A DNA stretch of 64,000 nt from Thunnus maccoyii (Eukaryota > Chordata > Actinopteri > Scombriformes > Scombridae): contig NC_056538.1 of the NCBI RefSeq assembly GCF_910596095.1, positions 21,252,501 through 21,316,500 on the forward strand, in the 5' to 3' direction. The notes under the pieces were generated by a model. It saw nothing but the letters and a program-made list of their open reading frames with translations. It did not search any database and was not told the DNA's origin. The stretch's first letter is position 1. The number at the start of each line of letters is the position of its first letter. Shown in pieces: positions 49,301-62,455 of the stretch. The position numbers were made by a program, and so were the translations under genes.

Positions 49301-52300
49301 CAGATCAGTGGTTTCTGTCTTCTTTTTGTCTTCATTACAGTCACAGTCTGAAAAAAAGCCCAAAACATTACAATGCCTCTAAGTTTCATGTACAATGGAT
49401 AGATAAGTAAATAGATTTTTTTTAATAGTGCTATTAGTTATAATAGATGCATGAAATGTCAGAAGCATGTCCAGAAAAATTAAGCACAAACTGAACTATG
49501 GCTTTACTTACTGAACAAGGATACTTACCTGTGGTCAGTTCAATTCTATATGGCACCGTGGCATTCCCTTGCGTCACTTGACCCTTGTGCACTGATGGCT
49601 GTTTAAATTTATTGATGAAGGACTGTATGTCAGTAATCCTGTTGGGTTTGATGATCCTCCTGCGGCCTTGGAAGGTCCTCCTGCGGCCCCCTCTTCTGCC
49701 ATTCTTGTTTGGGATGATATGGATCTGCTGCCGGGAGATGATGGTGGATCCAGCAGAAAGGCGTGGGGATTTGATTGTTTGGGTAGTGTGGAATGTGATC
49801 TCATCTTGCTGTCTCTTTGTAGTGGTGACGGCTGTGAATGTAGTCTGGCTTTCTGGATCTGTGTGGATGACTATCTCCCCTGGGCCTGGTCCATCCCTCA
49901 TTGGAGTGACATAAGGGTCTGTGGTAAATGAGAGTGCCGCCCCAGTGGATGTCTCTGGTTCTGCAGGTTGTTCTCCTGAAAAGAGGAGCTGAGTTTCTTG
50001 TGAAGTGTCTGTCACAGTGACTTGGAGAGTGACTGGCTTAGTAGTTCTTTCCAGGGCATAAAACTCTGTAGTCTCATCAAAACTAGAAATGCCTGTGTTG
50101 TGTGAAATTGTGTCATATGGTGTGAATGCATCTCTTTGACTTTCACTCCTTTCTGTTGGATTGTGCATGAATGTGGACCTGATTGGTGTAGCATCAGACT
50201 GCATATATGACTCTGTTGTTAATGTGTTTGTATTTTCTGTTACTGTCTGATGTGTCCCTGTTGTTGCTACGATACTACCCTGACTGGTCTGTTCGGTTGT
50301 TTCAGACTGCCTGTTCTCCTGCCCAAATATTCTACCTTCTTCTGGGTTATCTGTAGTTGGCTTGACTATACTTGGTAGAATGTTGAGATGGTTTTTACTA
50401 TGACCCTCACCAGAGCCAATTTCACCATCACCAGAAAAAACAGTATGTGACTCTACATCTTTTACCTTCTCTCTCTCTGTCTTTATTCTTGATCCATCTT
50501 GAGCCTTTTTCATAAATTCAGCAAATTTCTCTGGGTCCACTTTCCTGTGTGCTTTATCAAAGACCCTACTGCTCCACATGCGTCTGTTGCTGACTGGACC
50601 CCTCCTTCTCTGTCCCAATCTACCCCCTAGGCCTCCTTTGCCCCGTAACCTCAGTCTGGGGTACGGTCGATCTGAGGTGACGGTCCTGGATTCCTGACTA
50701 GTTCCGTCAAAGGAACTGGAAGACGGGGTCTCACTGAGGGTGACTGTGTTGTCAGTCACAGTGGGGTCCATCTTGACCTCCATTTCTATCCCGGAGCCCT
50801 CATTGTCAAAGACTGTCCTTTCTCCAGTTACTGTCACCTGAGACACCAGCAGGTCAACTCCCAGGTGATTAGCAACCAAACACCTATAAAATCCTCGGTC
50901 CCTCGCAGTGAGACCCTCAATCAGTAGGGATCCATTCTCATACAACTTTCTGTTTCCATGAGACTTGTCGAGTATTGAGTGGTCAGGGAGGATCCACTGT
51001 ACCGAGGCCTTAGGACTTCCTGAAGAACCACACTCAAATAACAGATTTTTACCCAGTGGCTGTGAGAGTTGGACACCATTGACATCAAATTCTTCCACAT
51101 CAGGGGACAGAACTGTCACTCGAAAGGTGAGAATATCTGCATCCAGGTAGTTTGTGGCAATGCATCGGTAGAGGCCTGTGTCGGAGGCATCTGCACCCCG
51201 CAGAGTGAGCTTCCCTTCAGCAGTGATTATGATCCTCCTGTCCTCACTGGTGTAGGGCGCTCTGACCTTACTTCCATCTGGTAAAATCCACTCCAACAAA
51301 GGCTTTGGCTCACCCTGGATTTGACAGCTTAACTGTGCCACACCACCTATGTTTAAATAAAAAACAATATTTATTGCAGTAAGTATTGCTGTCAGATCTA
51401 CTGGAACTACAGTATATAAAACATGTTCAATGGTTAAAGTATTGATTTTTTTTTACAGTGCTGGCTGTTTCATCATGTTAATTGCTCAGTAGGTTTTTAT
51501 GCATCAGCTCAGAGTTTAATTATGGGCAGCTAGTTTATTAATCTCTAACTCCCACCTGTAAGTACTGTGTGCTCAGTCTTGGTTTTGTTGTCTCGCTTTA
51601 TCATGGTCCAGGAATAGCGGTCCTTCTTAGGGGATGTGTTTTCCATACGTAGGTTGACCACAGACTGGTACTTAATGTGCAGAGTAGAGGAAGTGGTAGA
51701 AGTGCGGTCAAGCTGGAAGTTAATCTCCCCCTGCATCAACCATGCAGGAGAGGCTTTAATTTCACCCTCAATGTTTGTGTGAACCAACTCCTCTCCCTCC
51801 TTTGGTTCCTGACTGTACCTGTACACCATTTCTGGGCTTCTGGCCAGCATTAAGCCTCTCTCCAGTCTCATTGGAAAGTCACTGTAGGTGGCCAGGATCT
51901 GCCACAACCGCTGGATGTGTTCATAGTCAATGTTACAGACCAAATATGTAGTTATGCCAGCTGTAAGCACAGTGATGTTATTTCCTCCCTCCTCCTCCAA
52001 TGTTAGTGTGAGGTTCTCAACAGCATATGGCCTCTGGACAGTGCAGGATAGGCTGGCATCATTGTGAAACTGGTCAGCCAGGTTCATTTGCATAGAGCCT
52101 AATGGGGCGATAAAGTCCTTGGGGGAAACTGGAGTGAAGTCCCCCTCGTCCAGGCTGATGTTTTTCTTCTTTAGATGGGGATGGATCCAGGGTTTGGAAC
52201 AAGTGAAGGAGTCACTAGGGAGAAGGGACAGGGGTCTGTCATGGTAAAAGGTAGGATTTTCACAAACAGGACACAGCTGGCCTCTTGGATATCTCCTGTC

Positions 52301-55300
52301 TCGCTTGCATTTCAGCACACCTGGAAACATTTAAATCAAGTGTTGTAGCATTAAGACGGTTGCATGTAAAAGAACATTTACAGTTCCCACAATATGGGCC
52401 AACCAAGCTGAAACTGATGAGTAAAAACTTATGAACCATAAAAGATCATCATCATCATCACCTTACAGATTTGTAATTTATGAGTTGACTTTTACATCAG
52501 CCAAGTCACGAATAAAAGGTATAACTTTTGTCTTCTGTGTCTTTAGAATTTTCTGTAGCTCTCATGATGAAGAGAGGATATGATCTCTATCTCCAGTGAT
52601 GTCTCTGCAAAGATTTATGTTTCCTTTAGATAGCTTTTCTTGCTTGGGATACTGTTCCACACACTATCAGTTTGTAGCAGAAAATACATACCACTTTAAA
52701 AGTGCAGAATAAACTATTAAAGTGCAAATGCAGTTAAAAACTTTACCAGATGTGACTTATTAAAGCTGCTAGCAAACACAGTTCCACAAAGATTAAGATA
52801 AAAAGGAAAATGTTTCGCATATGTAAGATACAGGTTGCTCAACATTAGTAAATACCTTCCCTTGTGAACATGCACTCAGACTGCACCAAAGTTAACACAC
52901 AGTTCTACTCCTCACCTGCGTTTCTCTGTGCCCACACTGGGAACCAGTTCATACGGCAATCACAAGTCCAGGGGTTACCATGCAGGAAGAGGTTTTCCAA
53001 CTGGCTGCAGCCTGAGAAAATATCTGCAGGCAAGCTGGTGAGGAGGTTGTCTGACAGGTGGATGTTTCTCACTGAGGAAACCTTGAACACCTGGCTGTGT
53101 CTCAGTGTAATGAATGTGTCTGGGTGGAGCTGCTGGAGATGATTACCCTCCAGATGGACCAACTGTAGATTGGTCAGGCCATAGAAAGCCTCCGGGCTGA
53201 TGAACTCAATGTTGTTGTGGTCCATGTGGAGTCTCAGCAGACTGTCCAGGCCTTTGAATGTCTCTTTGTTGATTTCCTTTACTTTATTATAGGACATCTT
53301 CAGAACCTGTGAGAACATGATTGAGAAATGTTTGGCAAAAAGTAATGTTGACTTAAGACCATGAAAGTAACACAATAACTCAGGCGTTCTATTTCATGAT
53401 CTCTTCCATTCCAGTGAACTTCAAACAAGACTGACAAACACATGATTTTACCTGTAACGACTTGAGGTCTTGGAATGCTCTGTCTTCAATACTGTGGATA
53501 GTATTGCTATGCAGCATCAATAGCTCCAAGTTCTCAAGTCCTGAAAGATCGTTTTCTCCCAAGACAGTTATGCTGTTGTACCTAAAGACAGAGAAATCAA
53601 AAAGAGACTTCAGCTTGGAATTATTCATCATCACTCTCACTTAATGTCGCCAGTTTACCATGTTATCTATGGCAATTAATGAACAATGAAAACAGTCTCA
53701 TTAATATCGACATAACGAGCACTGCGGTGTACTTCACTTCAACATACAATTTAAGCAATAAATTTGAAAATCTTAATTGCTTTGTTGTGTCAAAGGATGA
53801 AACAATAACAATATTATTATTGTCCAAATATGTAGTATCTACAGCAGTATCTTAATGAAAAATGTTTTGTTTTTTATAACTGTAAATCTGATAATCTTCT
53901 ATTTCACCACACACTTGTGGAATATACATAACATGTGGTGGAAGGTGTGAAATATGTATTTTTAATTGGCACAGACTGAAAAAAAACAATAGATGCTTTT
54001 ACAACATTAGTAAATGGTAAATGGGCTGCATTTATATTGTGTCTTTCTAGTCTTCCGACCACTCAAAGTGCTTTTACACTACATGCCCACATTCACCCAT
54101 TCGCACACATATTCATACACTGGAGGAGCCGGGGATCGAACCGCTGATCTTCCGATTAGTGGACGACCTGCTCTACCTCCTGAGCCGCCACGTTCAAGAG
54201 TATTTGGTATTAAGTACACAGATACTTCATTATCATAAAGCTCATCATAACATCATCACAATGCTGCACCCCCAACCTGGGGATAGATATGTTGAGATCA
54301 TGTAAGGTCACCACAGTTAATGTACTAGTAAAATGACAAAGTGCATAAAAACTAACAAGAGATGGTAAACAAGCACTATTTGTAGACTACACAAAGTATT
54401 GTATAGTATAGTCAACTTGATATTTGCAACCCTGCCCATGCAATTTTCTGTCCTACATCCTTCAGCCAGTGTATGAAATTTGCGTTATCAATACACATTT
54501 TACATAGCCTAACATACATTTTAACTTATCATACAATGAAAAGCACAGGTGAAACTAATAACATTAATAATGGCTCAGTTCCATCAAGAGTAGTCATGCC
54601 AGTGTGCCAGCATACATAATAACAGGAGCCTGGAACTGACACAGCTAATACTGTATGTAATTAATGTTAGTAATTACACCTGTGCTTATCCTGCCATGAT
54701 ATATTAATATCTGCCATAGGAAAGTTTCTATTCTGGACTGACTACACCTTGAGAAGTAAATTTAATAAGGTGGGTGTGTTTAACAAAATAGACTGACAAA
54801 AAGCTTTTAGAATCAACCAAAACAGTTTTTAAATAGTGGCACAAATGTAAGGCTGCAATGCCGCAAACTTATCTTCACCATCACCCCACACATTAGTGTT
54901 GTCTCTGCTAAATGTAACAAATTGTTTATCTTGACAGCCCAACGTGTCAGACCACATCTTTTTTATGTATCACATTATTTCTGTATGTAGGCTAACTACA
55001 TTCACACTCTCAAGAAGAGGAGACCAAAAACCTTTTTTTAAAAAAGAGAACCTAGCTGGCGAACAGGGCGGGACTTTTGCTCTTCATGGACAAGAGGTGA
55101 AACTTTGCTCTACCAGTTTTCAGAAGTGAGTCAATCCAGAAGTGAAGAGCTAGCTAGTAGTTGCTGTAAAAGTTGCTTTTTCGCAGGTTGGCTTGTTAGC
55201 TATTAAAGCTGACCTTGGCTAACGTGACTAGCTAACCCTAACGTTAGCCATTTCGGCCAGAGCTAAGCTAGCCTGCCTTGCCAATCTTAAAAAATCAAAA

Positions 55301-55792
55301 GCTAATTTAACAGTTACGAAATTAGTTAGCGTTTACGTTGTTAATTGTCAGTGAATGAAAAATTACTTCCATTTATTTATTTTTTAACATTTTAATATTA
55401 AGCAGTTACTTATTTTAGCATTACTGGATGTGTATATTTTGCTATTTTAAACAGAAAAGGCAGTAACTTAGCTAGTTTCTTGCACTCTTACCGCCTGTGC
55501 ATTCAATCACTTAATAAAATTATTCATCCCCAGAGTAGCTACAGTTCTCCAATCTGCTAAAAAAAAATGGAAAGAAAGCGAGAGCTCACCCGAGGTTAAT
55601 TCTTTCCACAGCTGGCTGGATGTGGTCAGGTATTGCGGTCAGGTATCTGAAGGTGCAGTGCACTTCGGTGGGAACATAACAGGCGCATGATTTGGGGCAG
55701 TCGCCGCTCGTTGGCAGCACAGCAGCCAAGAACAACAGAGTCCTCAGCAGCAACCTCCGCAGGTATGAAGCGCTGCAGGCACACACACTCAT
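43382..55792 (-). CDS. igsf10: IGSF10, secreted LRR and Ig-domain giant (9 coding exons, 2584 aa)
   Basis: Exons in order: 55590-55792, 53452-53581, 52916-53306, 51556-52320, 49529-51346, 47722-49347, 46344-47247, 45010-45376, 43382-44932. All phases agree (7755 bp); human IGSF10 has 2623 residues. Domains: signal peptide (hydrophobic LLLRTLLFLAAVL, about residues 10-30), LRR N-terminal cap CPKSCACYVPTEVHC, five to six LRRs, LRR C-terminal cap with HGNPWTCDC, two Ig domains (about 490-690), a long Ser/Thr-rich linker with basic clusters (about 700-1590), then ten Ig C2 domains to the C-terminus, twelve in all as in human. Many blocks match human, for example PTEVHCTFRYLTAIPD, LHMDHNNIEFISPEAFYGL and DAFLPCEAVGNPQPTI. 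No membrane anchor is seen, so secretion is expected. In human the gene is linked to delayed puberty through GnRH neuron migration. The ATG was chosen at 55790-55792, after an acceptor at about 55848; a GTG-led extension upstream is not used. Confidence 0.97.
53582..55589 (-). other. igsf10 first coding intron, about 2.0 kb
   Basis: AT-rich intron holding a tRNA-derived SINE (54010-54193). The right part (about 55130-55300) has several GCTAGCTAAC/CGTTAGC motifs common in fish promoters and repeats. No other exon found. Confidence 0.6.
54010..54193 (-). mobile_element. tRNA-derived SINE-like repeat in igsf10 intron
   Basis: Read on the minus strand it starts with a tRNA-like head: A-box-like GGCTCAGGAGGTAGAGC (54170-54186) and B box GGTTCGATCCC (54132-54142). 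A body follows with AAGCACTTTGAGTGGTCGGA and ends near ATTTACCATTTAC. This arrangement is a familiar high-copy fish repeat. The head is not a working tRNA: no intact cloverleaf or acceptor stem is seen. Confidence 0.7.
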
Positions 55793-56159
55793 AGTGCACA
55801 GGAAGAGGGGGGCTACACTTTGTTCTGAACCATTAATGAAACCCACCTGGAGAGAGAAGCACAGCGTGTTGTAGCGTTTTTCCCAAATATGAATGATAAC
55901 AGATAGATAAATAGTTCAATTTGCATCATCACTTGTTAACTACTTATCGCTTGCTTGTTCTTATTGACAATTATCTATAGCCATTATGGAGAAAGAAGAA
56001 ATTTGTGTGATAAGAGTGCACATGCAGTTAGAATAGGATAAAAAAAGTCAACTAGAGAAAAATGCAAAGTCTTATGCAAAGATGATATAAATACCACATG
56101 TTAAACTATACATCAATGAATTTTGCCCCTGGAAAGAAACTATCTACAATTTCCCTCAC

Positions 56160-56350
56160 CGCACTTAGGCAGCTGTAGCAAACGGGATTGCTGCACTTGT
56201 AGGAATTAAAAAATCCAGTGGAAGAAAGTGGGAAAGGTCCACATTCAGTTTCAGTAGTCCTCCAGATTGAGTCTTCAGATGAGTGCGGTGCGTCTGAGGC
56301 GCAGGGGGACTGGAGTCATGTCTGTGTGAGCGCCTGTGTAGTTGAGCGCT
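56160..56350 (-). promoter_or_regulatory. Inferred noncoding first exon and promoter of igsf10
   Basis: The igsf10 start codon lies just after an acceptor (CTCTCTCCAG, about 55848). Upstream, a consensus donor (TGCG/GTGAGGGAA) sits at 56158-56159, preceded by a GC-richer stretch to about 56350. Together these suggest a 5' UTR exon. The transcription start is not determined. Confidence 0.4.
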
Positions 56351-57485
56351 CACTTTGGTCTCCTCCGCCCCACTTTGTAATCTGTTGAAATGTAATCCTG
56401 GACCACGAAATACTCAGGGAAGCAATCTGCTGGGAAACCACGCATTTGATAGACTGTTAAATGCCACCAAAAAAACACAAAAGCCTTCTTCAGTTGACAA
56501 GAGTGGAATATTAATTGCAGCCAAGATAGTAATATCTGACATATGTGATTAAGTTTTAGAAGTAGGTCATCAAACTGTTTTACACTGAAGCCCATAATTT
56601 AGATAATGAATTTAAATGCTTCCCTGATGTGATTTATTATATATGGCTCCTGAATAATTTAGACATTTTTGCTCATCTTGGCTCTCTTTCATAATAATAA
56701 ATAGTACAAGATTGCATTTGGACATGGTATGGCAAGTGCTCTCAGCTCCCCAAACACTGTTGAAACTCCTTGTTTCACATCAAAGTACCATCCAGTCATG
56801 ATGGTCAAGGACAAATGTGTTGTAGATGAGTTCAATAAGTATTTTACTGTCTTCTCTCCCGTCACATGGGACACTTGAATCTTTTTATTAGTTTGTTTTG
56901 CTTTGTTTTTCTCACGGTGAAGTCACGAACCCAGCATCATTCCAGGCATGTTTGGGTCAGTTTTTTGTCTTTTTCTAAATCCAATAATTTTGACTGGATT
57001 GTTTAATTCCCTTTATATGCTCAGCATATTTAGCAATACACATATTTAGAAGCTTTAAGAATAGGACATTTAAATGTACGCTCCCTCATCTTATTATAGG
57101 GTCATTCAGCATCCTCATGCTGTTGTTTTGAAACTCATCACAGTTCACAAGTGAGTGTGTGTACCTTTAAACCTTGACTATACCTTCAACATAGATCTCT
57201 GTTTCCCAGAACTAAAAATTATACCTGTCCCAGCATCTGATTAATCCCCACCTTACTGTTTGCATAACTCATCGTGACTGTCGTTGTCAACATTTCTGAT
57301 TCATTCACTTGTAAACAGTATTCATGAGAGAGTATCCATGTGCCCCGCAGCTTAAGCTGTCTTTAAATCATACCATGTGTGTTTTGGCCTCCCAAATACT
57401 ATGCTCTGTGTCACCATGGCTCACCACAGCCCACATCCACACCGTCAAACATCAACAAACATGCACACACTTTGGACACCCATCC

Positions 57486-57558
57486 ACACACACACACACA
57501 CACGCAGAGACTCACAATCACATACACACACCTCAACACACTCACATGCAGATATAGT
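57486..57558. repeat. CA-rich low-complexity tract
   Basis: Repeated CACACACA and CACTCACATGC-like runs; open frames here are composed of His/Thr only and are not genes. Confidence 0.7.
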
Positions 57559-57835
57559 TGCACATATAAGGAAGAGGGGTCACAGAAGACTATAAATGGC
57601 TACAGTATAACCTTTCAGTCATATTTGAACCACAGAGGAATAAGAGAGATAATGAGATAACTTCATCATGAATGTGTTTATGGACTGGTAATTTGTGTGG
57701 AAGGACAGTTTATGGGGATCCCTTTCATCAATTATTTCAGGTCACAGGCAATATGGCCTCGTTCAACTGCTTGTGTCATCACTGTTGTTTACTTGAACAT
57801 CTGGACAACACACCAACACATGTCGACAGCAACAC

Positions 57836-57871
57836 TTCTTCTCTTCTCTTCTCTTCTCTTCTCTTCTCTTC
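57836..57871. repeat. (TTCTC)n pentanucleotide microsatellite
   Basis: About seven tandem TTCTC units. Confidence 0.9.
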
Positions 57872-59573
57872 ATCACTGTTGCTTAAATAGTGTGTTTGAG
57901 TGAGTCTTATTTCTCACCCAGAGAAATTGGTGCGCTCTCGCATTTGTTACTGTAAATGAAGGGAGAAATTCCTGTAAATCTACCAACAGTGATCAGGGAG
58001 GACAGGCACTATTAATCCTGTATCGTTAGAGGCTACACACGTGATTCATTGAATCAAAGTATCACAGTGATTGGTGTTACCAATGCTCTATTCTCATCTC
58101 TCCAAGGTAATCTTGATACAAACATGAATTAATTCAATTATGAAGAATTCATGCCTGTTAGAGTGGATTTAATCTGCTAACAGAGCAGAATTTTTAGAGT
58201 TAATTATGTCTTGATCCCAGTCAAATCATCATTGTAACTGAAGAAATAAGCCTCTTCTTAGAGATGGCAAATTGCAGTGATAAGAGGCTTAGAGGGTTGA
58301 GGAGATGAGATGAGATGAAAATAGCATAGCTTGCAACAGGTTTTTTTGTATGTGTGTGTGTGTGCATGTATATAGCTATGTGGTCTGGACAATATGATTT
58401 GTTTGTTTGAGTCTGGTTCATCCCTGTTTTTTGGCCAAGAAAACTGTTTCCCATTGACTTTAATGTACTCCAGATGATAGAGTACTATAAGGGCAGCTGT
58501 GTTATTCTTCAAGCTACAATACTTAAATGTTCTAAGTTGGGATTCCTGGTGGTTTTAAATTTACTTTAAGTTTGAATGACTTCAAATAATTCTGCAGTAG
58601 GTTGTTTGATTTAGGGAATTCCTCATATACAGTCGTCCTCCTTACTGACCAGGGGCAAAGGGAGTGTAGAGGGACGGGTTGGCTGTTAAAAGTCACAGCT
58701 AGCTGGTAGGCTCTGAGGAATCTATAGACACATACAGCATTGGTCTCAGCTCCTCACACTCACTGCTCGGATATGACTGGGGGCCCACCGCTGTGGGAGG
58801 TGAATGACAGGCATAGTGTGGTTTGGAAAAAATATCGCCTTACATCCTTGACATGTTTTTCCTCATGTGGAACTTTCTCCTAATAATTCAACACATTTTA
58901 TGTTCTTCTAGTTCTTGTGTTACAGTAACAACCTTCATATATTAATACATATATTAATTTTTCTGATTATACATAGCCTATATACAGTACATGCATTCAT
59001 AATTTAGAAAGTTATTTCCCTGTGTGTCAGTTGGCACATAGTTTAAGTTAAGTTATACTCTAAGTGGTGTCGTGGCTCTTTTGATAAAAGTTCTCTATCT
59101 AAACTTAAATGCCATGAAAGTTCACAGAGCAGTAAACAAACTTAGAACACCTCTTTAACAGTTTAGTTAGAGAAACATAAACATAAAAAAGTGATTTCGT
59201 ATATACAGTGCGTGAAGGGGCACTGAAAAGATTAATTGTTGTTTTATTGTTGTTATACATACCGATAGTTTGAGAAAATGAGATTACAAAATGCAAGCAG
59301 ATATATGATATTGCAACTTGTGGACAGATAGCCAGGTAAACAGTATTTGATGGATGTCCATTTCTGTTTTGGTGGAGTCAAACGTGAGAATTTGTGCTTG
59401 TGTGATATCGGACTTGCATAACATCTGTTATCCAATGTGTTTTTTATTGAGTGAATTTATTGAGTCATTCAATTTGTGCTCTTCCCAAGACTGTAGAATC
59501 TGTATTTTGATGAAGACAGTCATCACACGTCGGGCATGTTGTCTTTTCAAAAATCTTAAGATCTGTTTTCACC

Positions 59574-59900
59574 TTTAAAGGTGCTCTATGTAAGACAGCC
59601 TGTCCTGTCTCGTAATGCCACTTTGTACATCAAGAGGTTATATTGAGTCACTGTAGTGTCCAGTCTGCCCTCAGTCCTCAGTCTGTGCTATGGCGTCGTC
59701 AAGATATCAAAATGCTATGGAGACATTAGAGTCAGTGGTAAATTGCCAAAGAGCTGCACAGATCAGTTCAGGTCTCACCTGGTCAGCAGCTCCAGCGTTT
59801 CCCACACATAGGCTCTACTCAGGCGGCTGGCCCAGGTAGAAAAAATCTGTCTGAGTTACATGCTGCAGCAACTGAGTGGAGACTAGAGGCTTCTCTGTGC
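59574..59900. repeat. Dispersed-repeat-like block starting AAAGGTGCTCTATGTAAG
   Basis: The start TTTAAAGGTGCTCTATGTAAGA and the following TCTCGTAATGCCA phrase are ones I associate with a high-copy fish repeat. The right limit and class are uncertain. Confidence 0.4.
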
Positions 59901-61104
59901 ACAGCCACCTAGCTAGCGTCTACTGATAGCCTGCATGTGAGGCATTAAGGGAACATCGGTAAATTGTAGTGTCTGCAGATAGTCCGCATGTAAGGCGCTT
60001 AGAGGAGATCTGTGAATTGTAGCTACAGAAAATTAAACTACATGAGTCTCTGCATGTAAATCGGTCACTCGCTGCACCACTCACTGCCACAAGTAAATTC
60101 TCAGCCTCTGGGAAACACTGCATCTCCGAAAACGTTGCAGCAAATTTCCAAACAGGCATTATTTGAATAAACTGACCACATATTGGTAATTTAAATGGTT
60201 ACTATCTCATCTGAAATATTAAAACTCAATTAAGTGACATAATAATGGTCCTAGATCAAAAATTACATCAGCGTGCATGGCTCAAAATCTCCCCCATTGC
60301 TGCCGGTTGCTTGAAATCTGTCTCTGTTAGTCTGCATCATATTCCTCCATGTTTGGCAACTTGGACATCCCAAATAAGCAGGACTGTAGTTACCGTGGAC
60401 TTTATGGAACACCTGAGTTTTTTTATGGTTGTAGCCAGAGGGATGACATTAAATTCTAGATGGAGTGACTCTTGATTAAAAAAAGCACTGTACATGTTTA
60501 TATTTGTAATGAAATTTAATACGGTCTGTCTTTGTTTAGAAACATAGTATAGTGTGTGTTAATTTGTGTGTTGTGTGAGGTTTCGGGGCAATTCACTTCC
60601 AGCTCGGTGACTTCACTGCTGCATATGCTGTGACTCAGGTTTCATAAACTTCCAGCTATACTAAAGACAAAGAACTGAGTTCTCTTGACATGTCTTATCA
60701 ATGTGACATTAGTCACACATGTTAACAGCTGTCTGTCATGAGTTTGATGTAACCTTTGGCCTTTAGGCTCATGACAAGGCAGGTGACAATTCTGTGAAAG
60801 AGAGGCCACTACAGCTCTAAATATATATCTGGTACAGAGTTAAAGATGAGGAGCACTTGTTTCTCCGTCTTGCCCCATCACTGTGGTTTTGTGTTTTTAC
60901 AACACCATTAATGCAGTTTATACTGACACCCCAGGTGTCAAGATTGATGAAATGATGATAAACAAGGTCACTGGAATTTGGTTTCTGGAGCGGTTTAAGT
61001 TCAGTAGCTTGATAAAATGTAACTCAACAGCAGCATTGGGTTTGTTACAAAGAAGGGAACATTCTTTACTTATTATTCATTTCAAAAACATGTTGTACAT
61101 TTGT

Positions 61105-61512
61105 GGTAGTGTGTATTAGGCAGAAGGGGAAGGACCCGAATACCGACTATAGAGGCAGGGACAATTTATTGTCAAAAGAGAAGATACGAAAGCTCACAGG
61201 CATGGGTGGCAAATCAAAACAGTCCAAACAGCAGTTATATTAAATCCACAGAGTTTCAGCGATGAGACAGACTGTGCCGGTAGATGAAGCAAGTGGCTGA
61301 TGAGGGAATGAGGTGCAGGTGAGGAGATGGGCAGGGAAGTTCAGGTGAGGGGAATAAGGTGATCACAGGGCAGATGGGAATGGCAGGATCTGTAAAGCAA
61401 GGAGAAAGATCTGAGGAAATCTGGTGGACTGGTGAAGAATGGCAACTAAGGGACCTGGGGAAGTGGGAATGCAGCTGGAGGAAGGGACATAGAGCAAGAC
61501 TGTGACAATATT
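61105..61512 (-). repeat. Dispersed-repeat-like block, reverse counterpart of 14915-15470
   Basis: Read on the minus strand it shows the landmarks of the block at 14915-15470 in the same order: ATTGTCACAG start, AGCTGCATTCCCA, repeated CTCACCTG phrases, an AATAAA, then CGGGTCCTTCCCC at the end. Probably the same family. It has no coding content. Confidence 0.4.
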
Positions 61513-62385
61513 ATTTATTGACAAACAAAATTAATCATATTGCTTTTCTATCACAGATCCTGGATTGCGTTCTTCTATTGATAATGATTGAGATCTTAAA
61601 TTTAAATGATTTTTAAATGCCTACACACAGTTTTAAATGTTTATTTTTACCTTTCCAGGTTTAAAAAGATAACTCACACAGTAGTTGACATTTTTCCAAA
61701 CAGAGAAAGCAAACTTCAGTTTGCTTAAAAAATGCTTTGATTGATAGGTGCAATATCATTACTGTTCAAATAGTAATTCTTTATCTACTTATCTTACACT
61801 AGTTACAGTCCCCTTGTTGCCAGTGAGCTGGTCAGCATCTCTGTCCGAAAATAGGACACTGACCTTTTGTTAGAGAGCTTAAGCCTCTGCTCTGTCGGCT
61901 TCAGATGCTATGATCAGAACCATATGTGTTGATTTTTTGTGGACAGGGGCTTCTGTTGTTGTGTGAGTGGATCTATTTAATGCCCCGCTTGTTTTGTTTG
62001 AACAAGTTCCACCACTGCAACAAACTGAGATAGTATGCAGCAGGTCGTCCCAACAGACCTACAGCACACAGGGAATCTAGTTAAGTGTCTTAATGCTTCA
62101 TTAAAAAATGACCTCTACTGACATTCATAGTCTGTCACAGCTATTGTGTGTTTATCTGACAGTGACAGCTAGTGATGTATGCGTTCTCTTGATGTATGCA
62201 GGCACATGTATTTGTGTGTGTGCCTTTGAGCCCGTGAATGCAGTCTGTGGAGGTTCAAGTGACATCGGCTTTGAGGAACACATTCCAGTCCTGGAGGAAG
62301 CTGCTTATTGTGTTTGTATTTTGCGTATGTGAGAACAAGATCTTTCAAAAGAACTTGCTCACAAGAATTTCACTCATACATCATA

Positions 62386-62398
62386 ATGATTGATTGAC

Positions 62399-62439
<41 letters not shown>

Positions 62440-62455
62440 GATCTATTGATTGATT
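62386..62455. repeat. (TTGA)n tetranucleotide microsatellite
   Basis: About 17 units of TGAT, with a few interruptions (GACTG, GAATGATC). Confidence 0.9.

Noticed and set aside
54120-54193. Possible tRNA gene on the minus strand
   Set aside because: It has A- and B-box-like motifs but no intact cloverleaf, and it continues into a repeat body, so it is a SINE head.
55793-55846. Upstream extension of the igsf10 frame
   Set aside because: It opens with GTG, directly after an acceptor; the downstream ATG precedes a proper signal peptide.
57324-57660. Overlapping plus-strand frames rich in His and Thr
   Set aside because: They arise from the CA-rich low-complexity tract.
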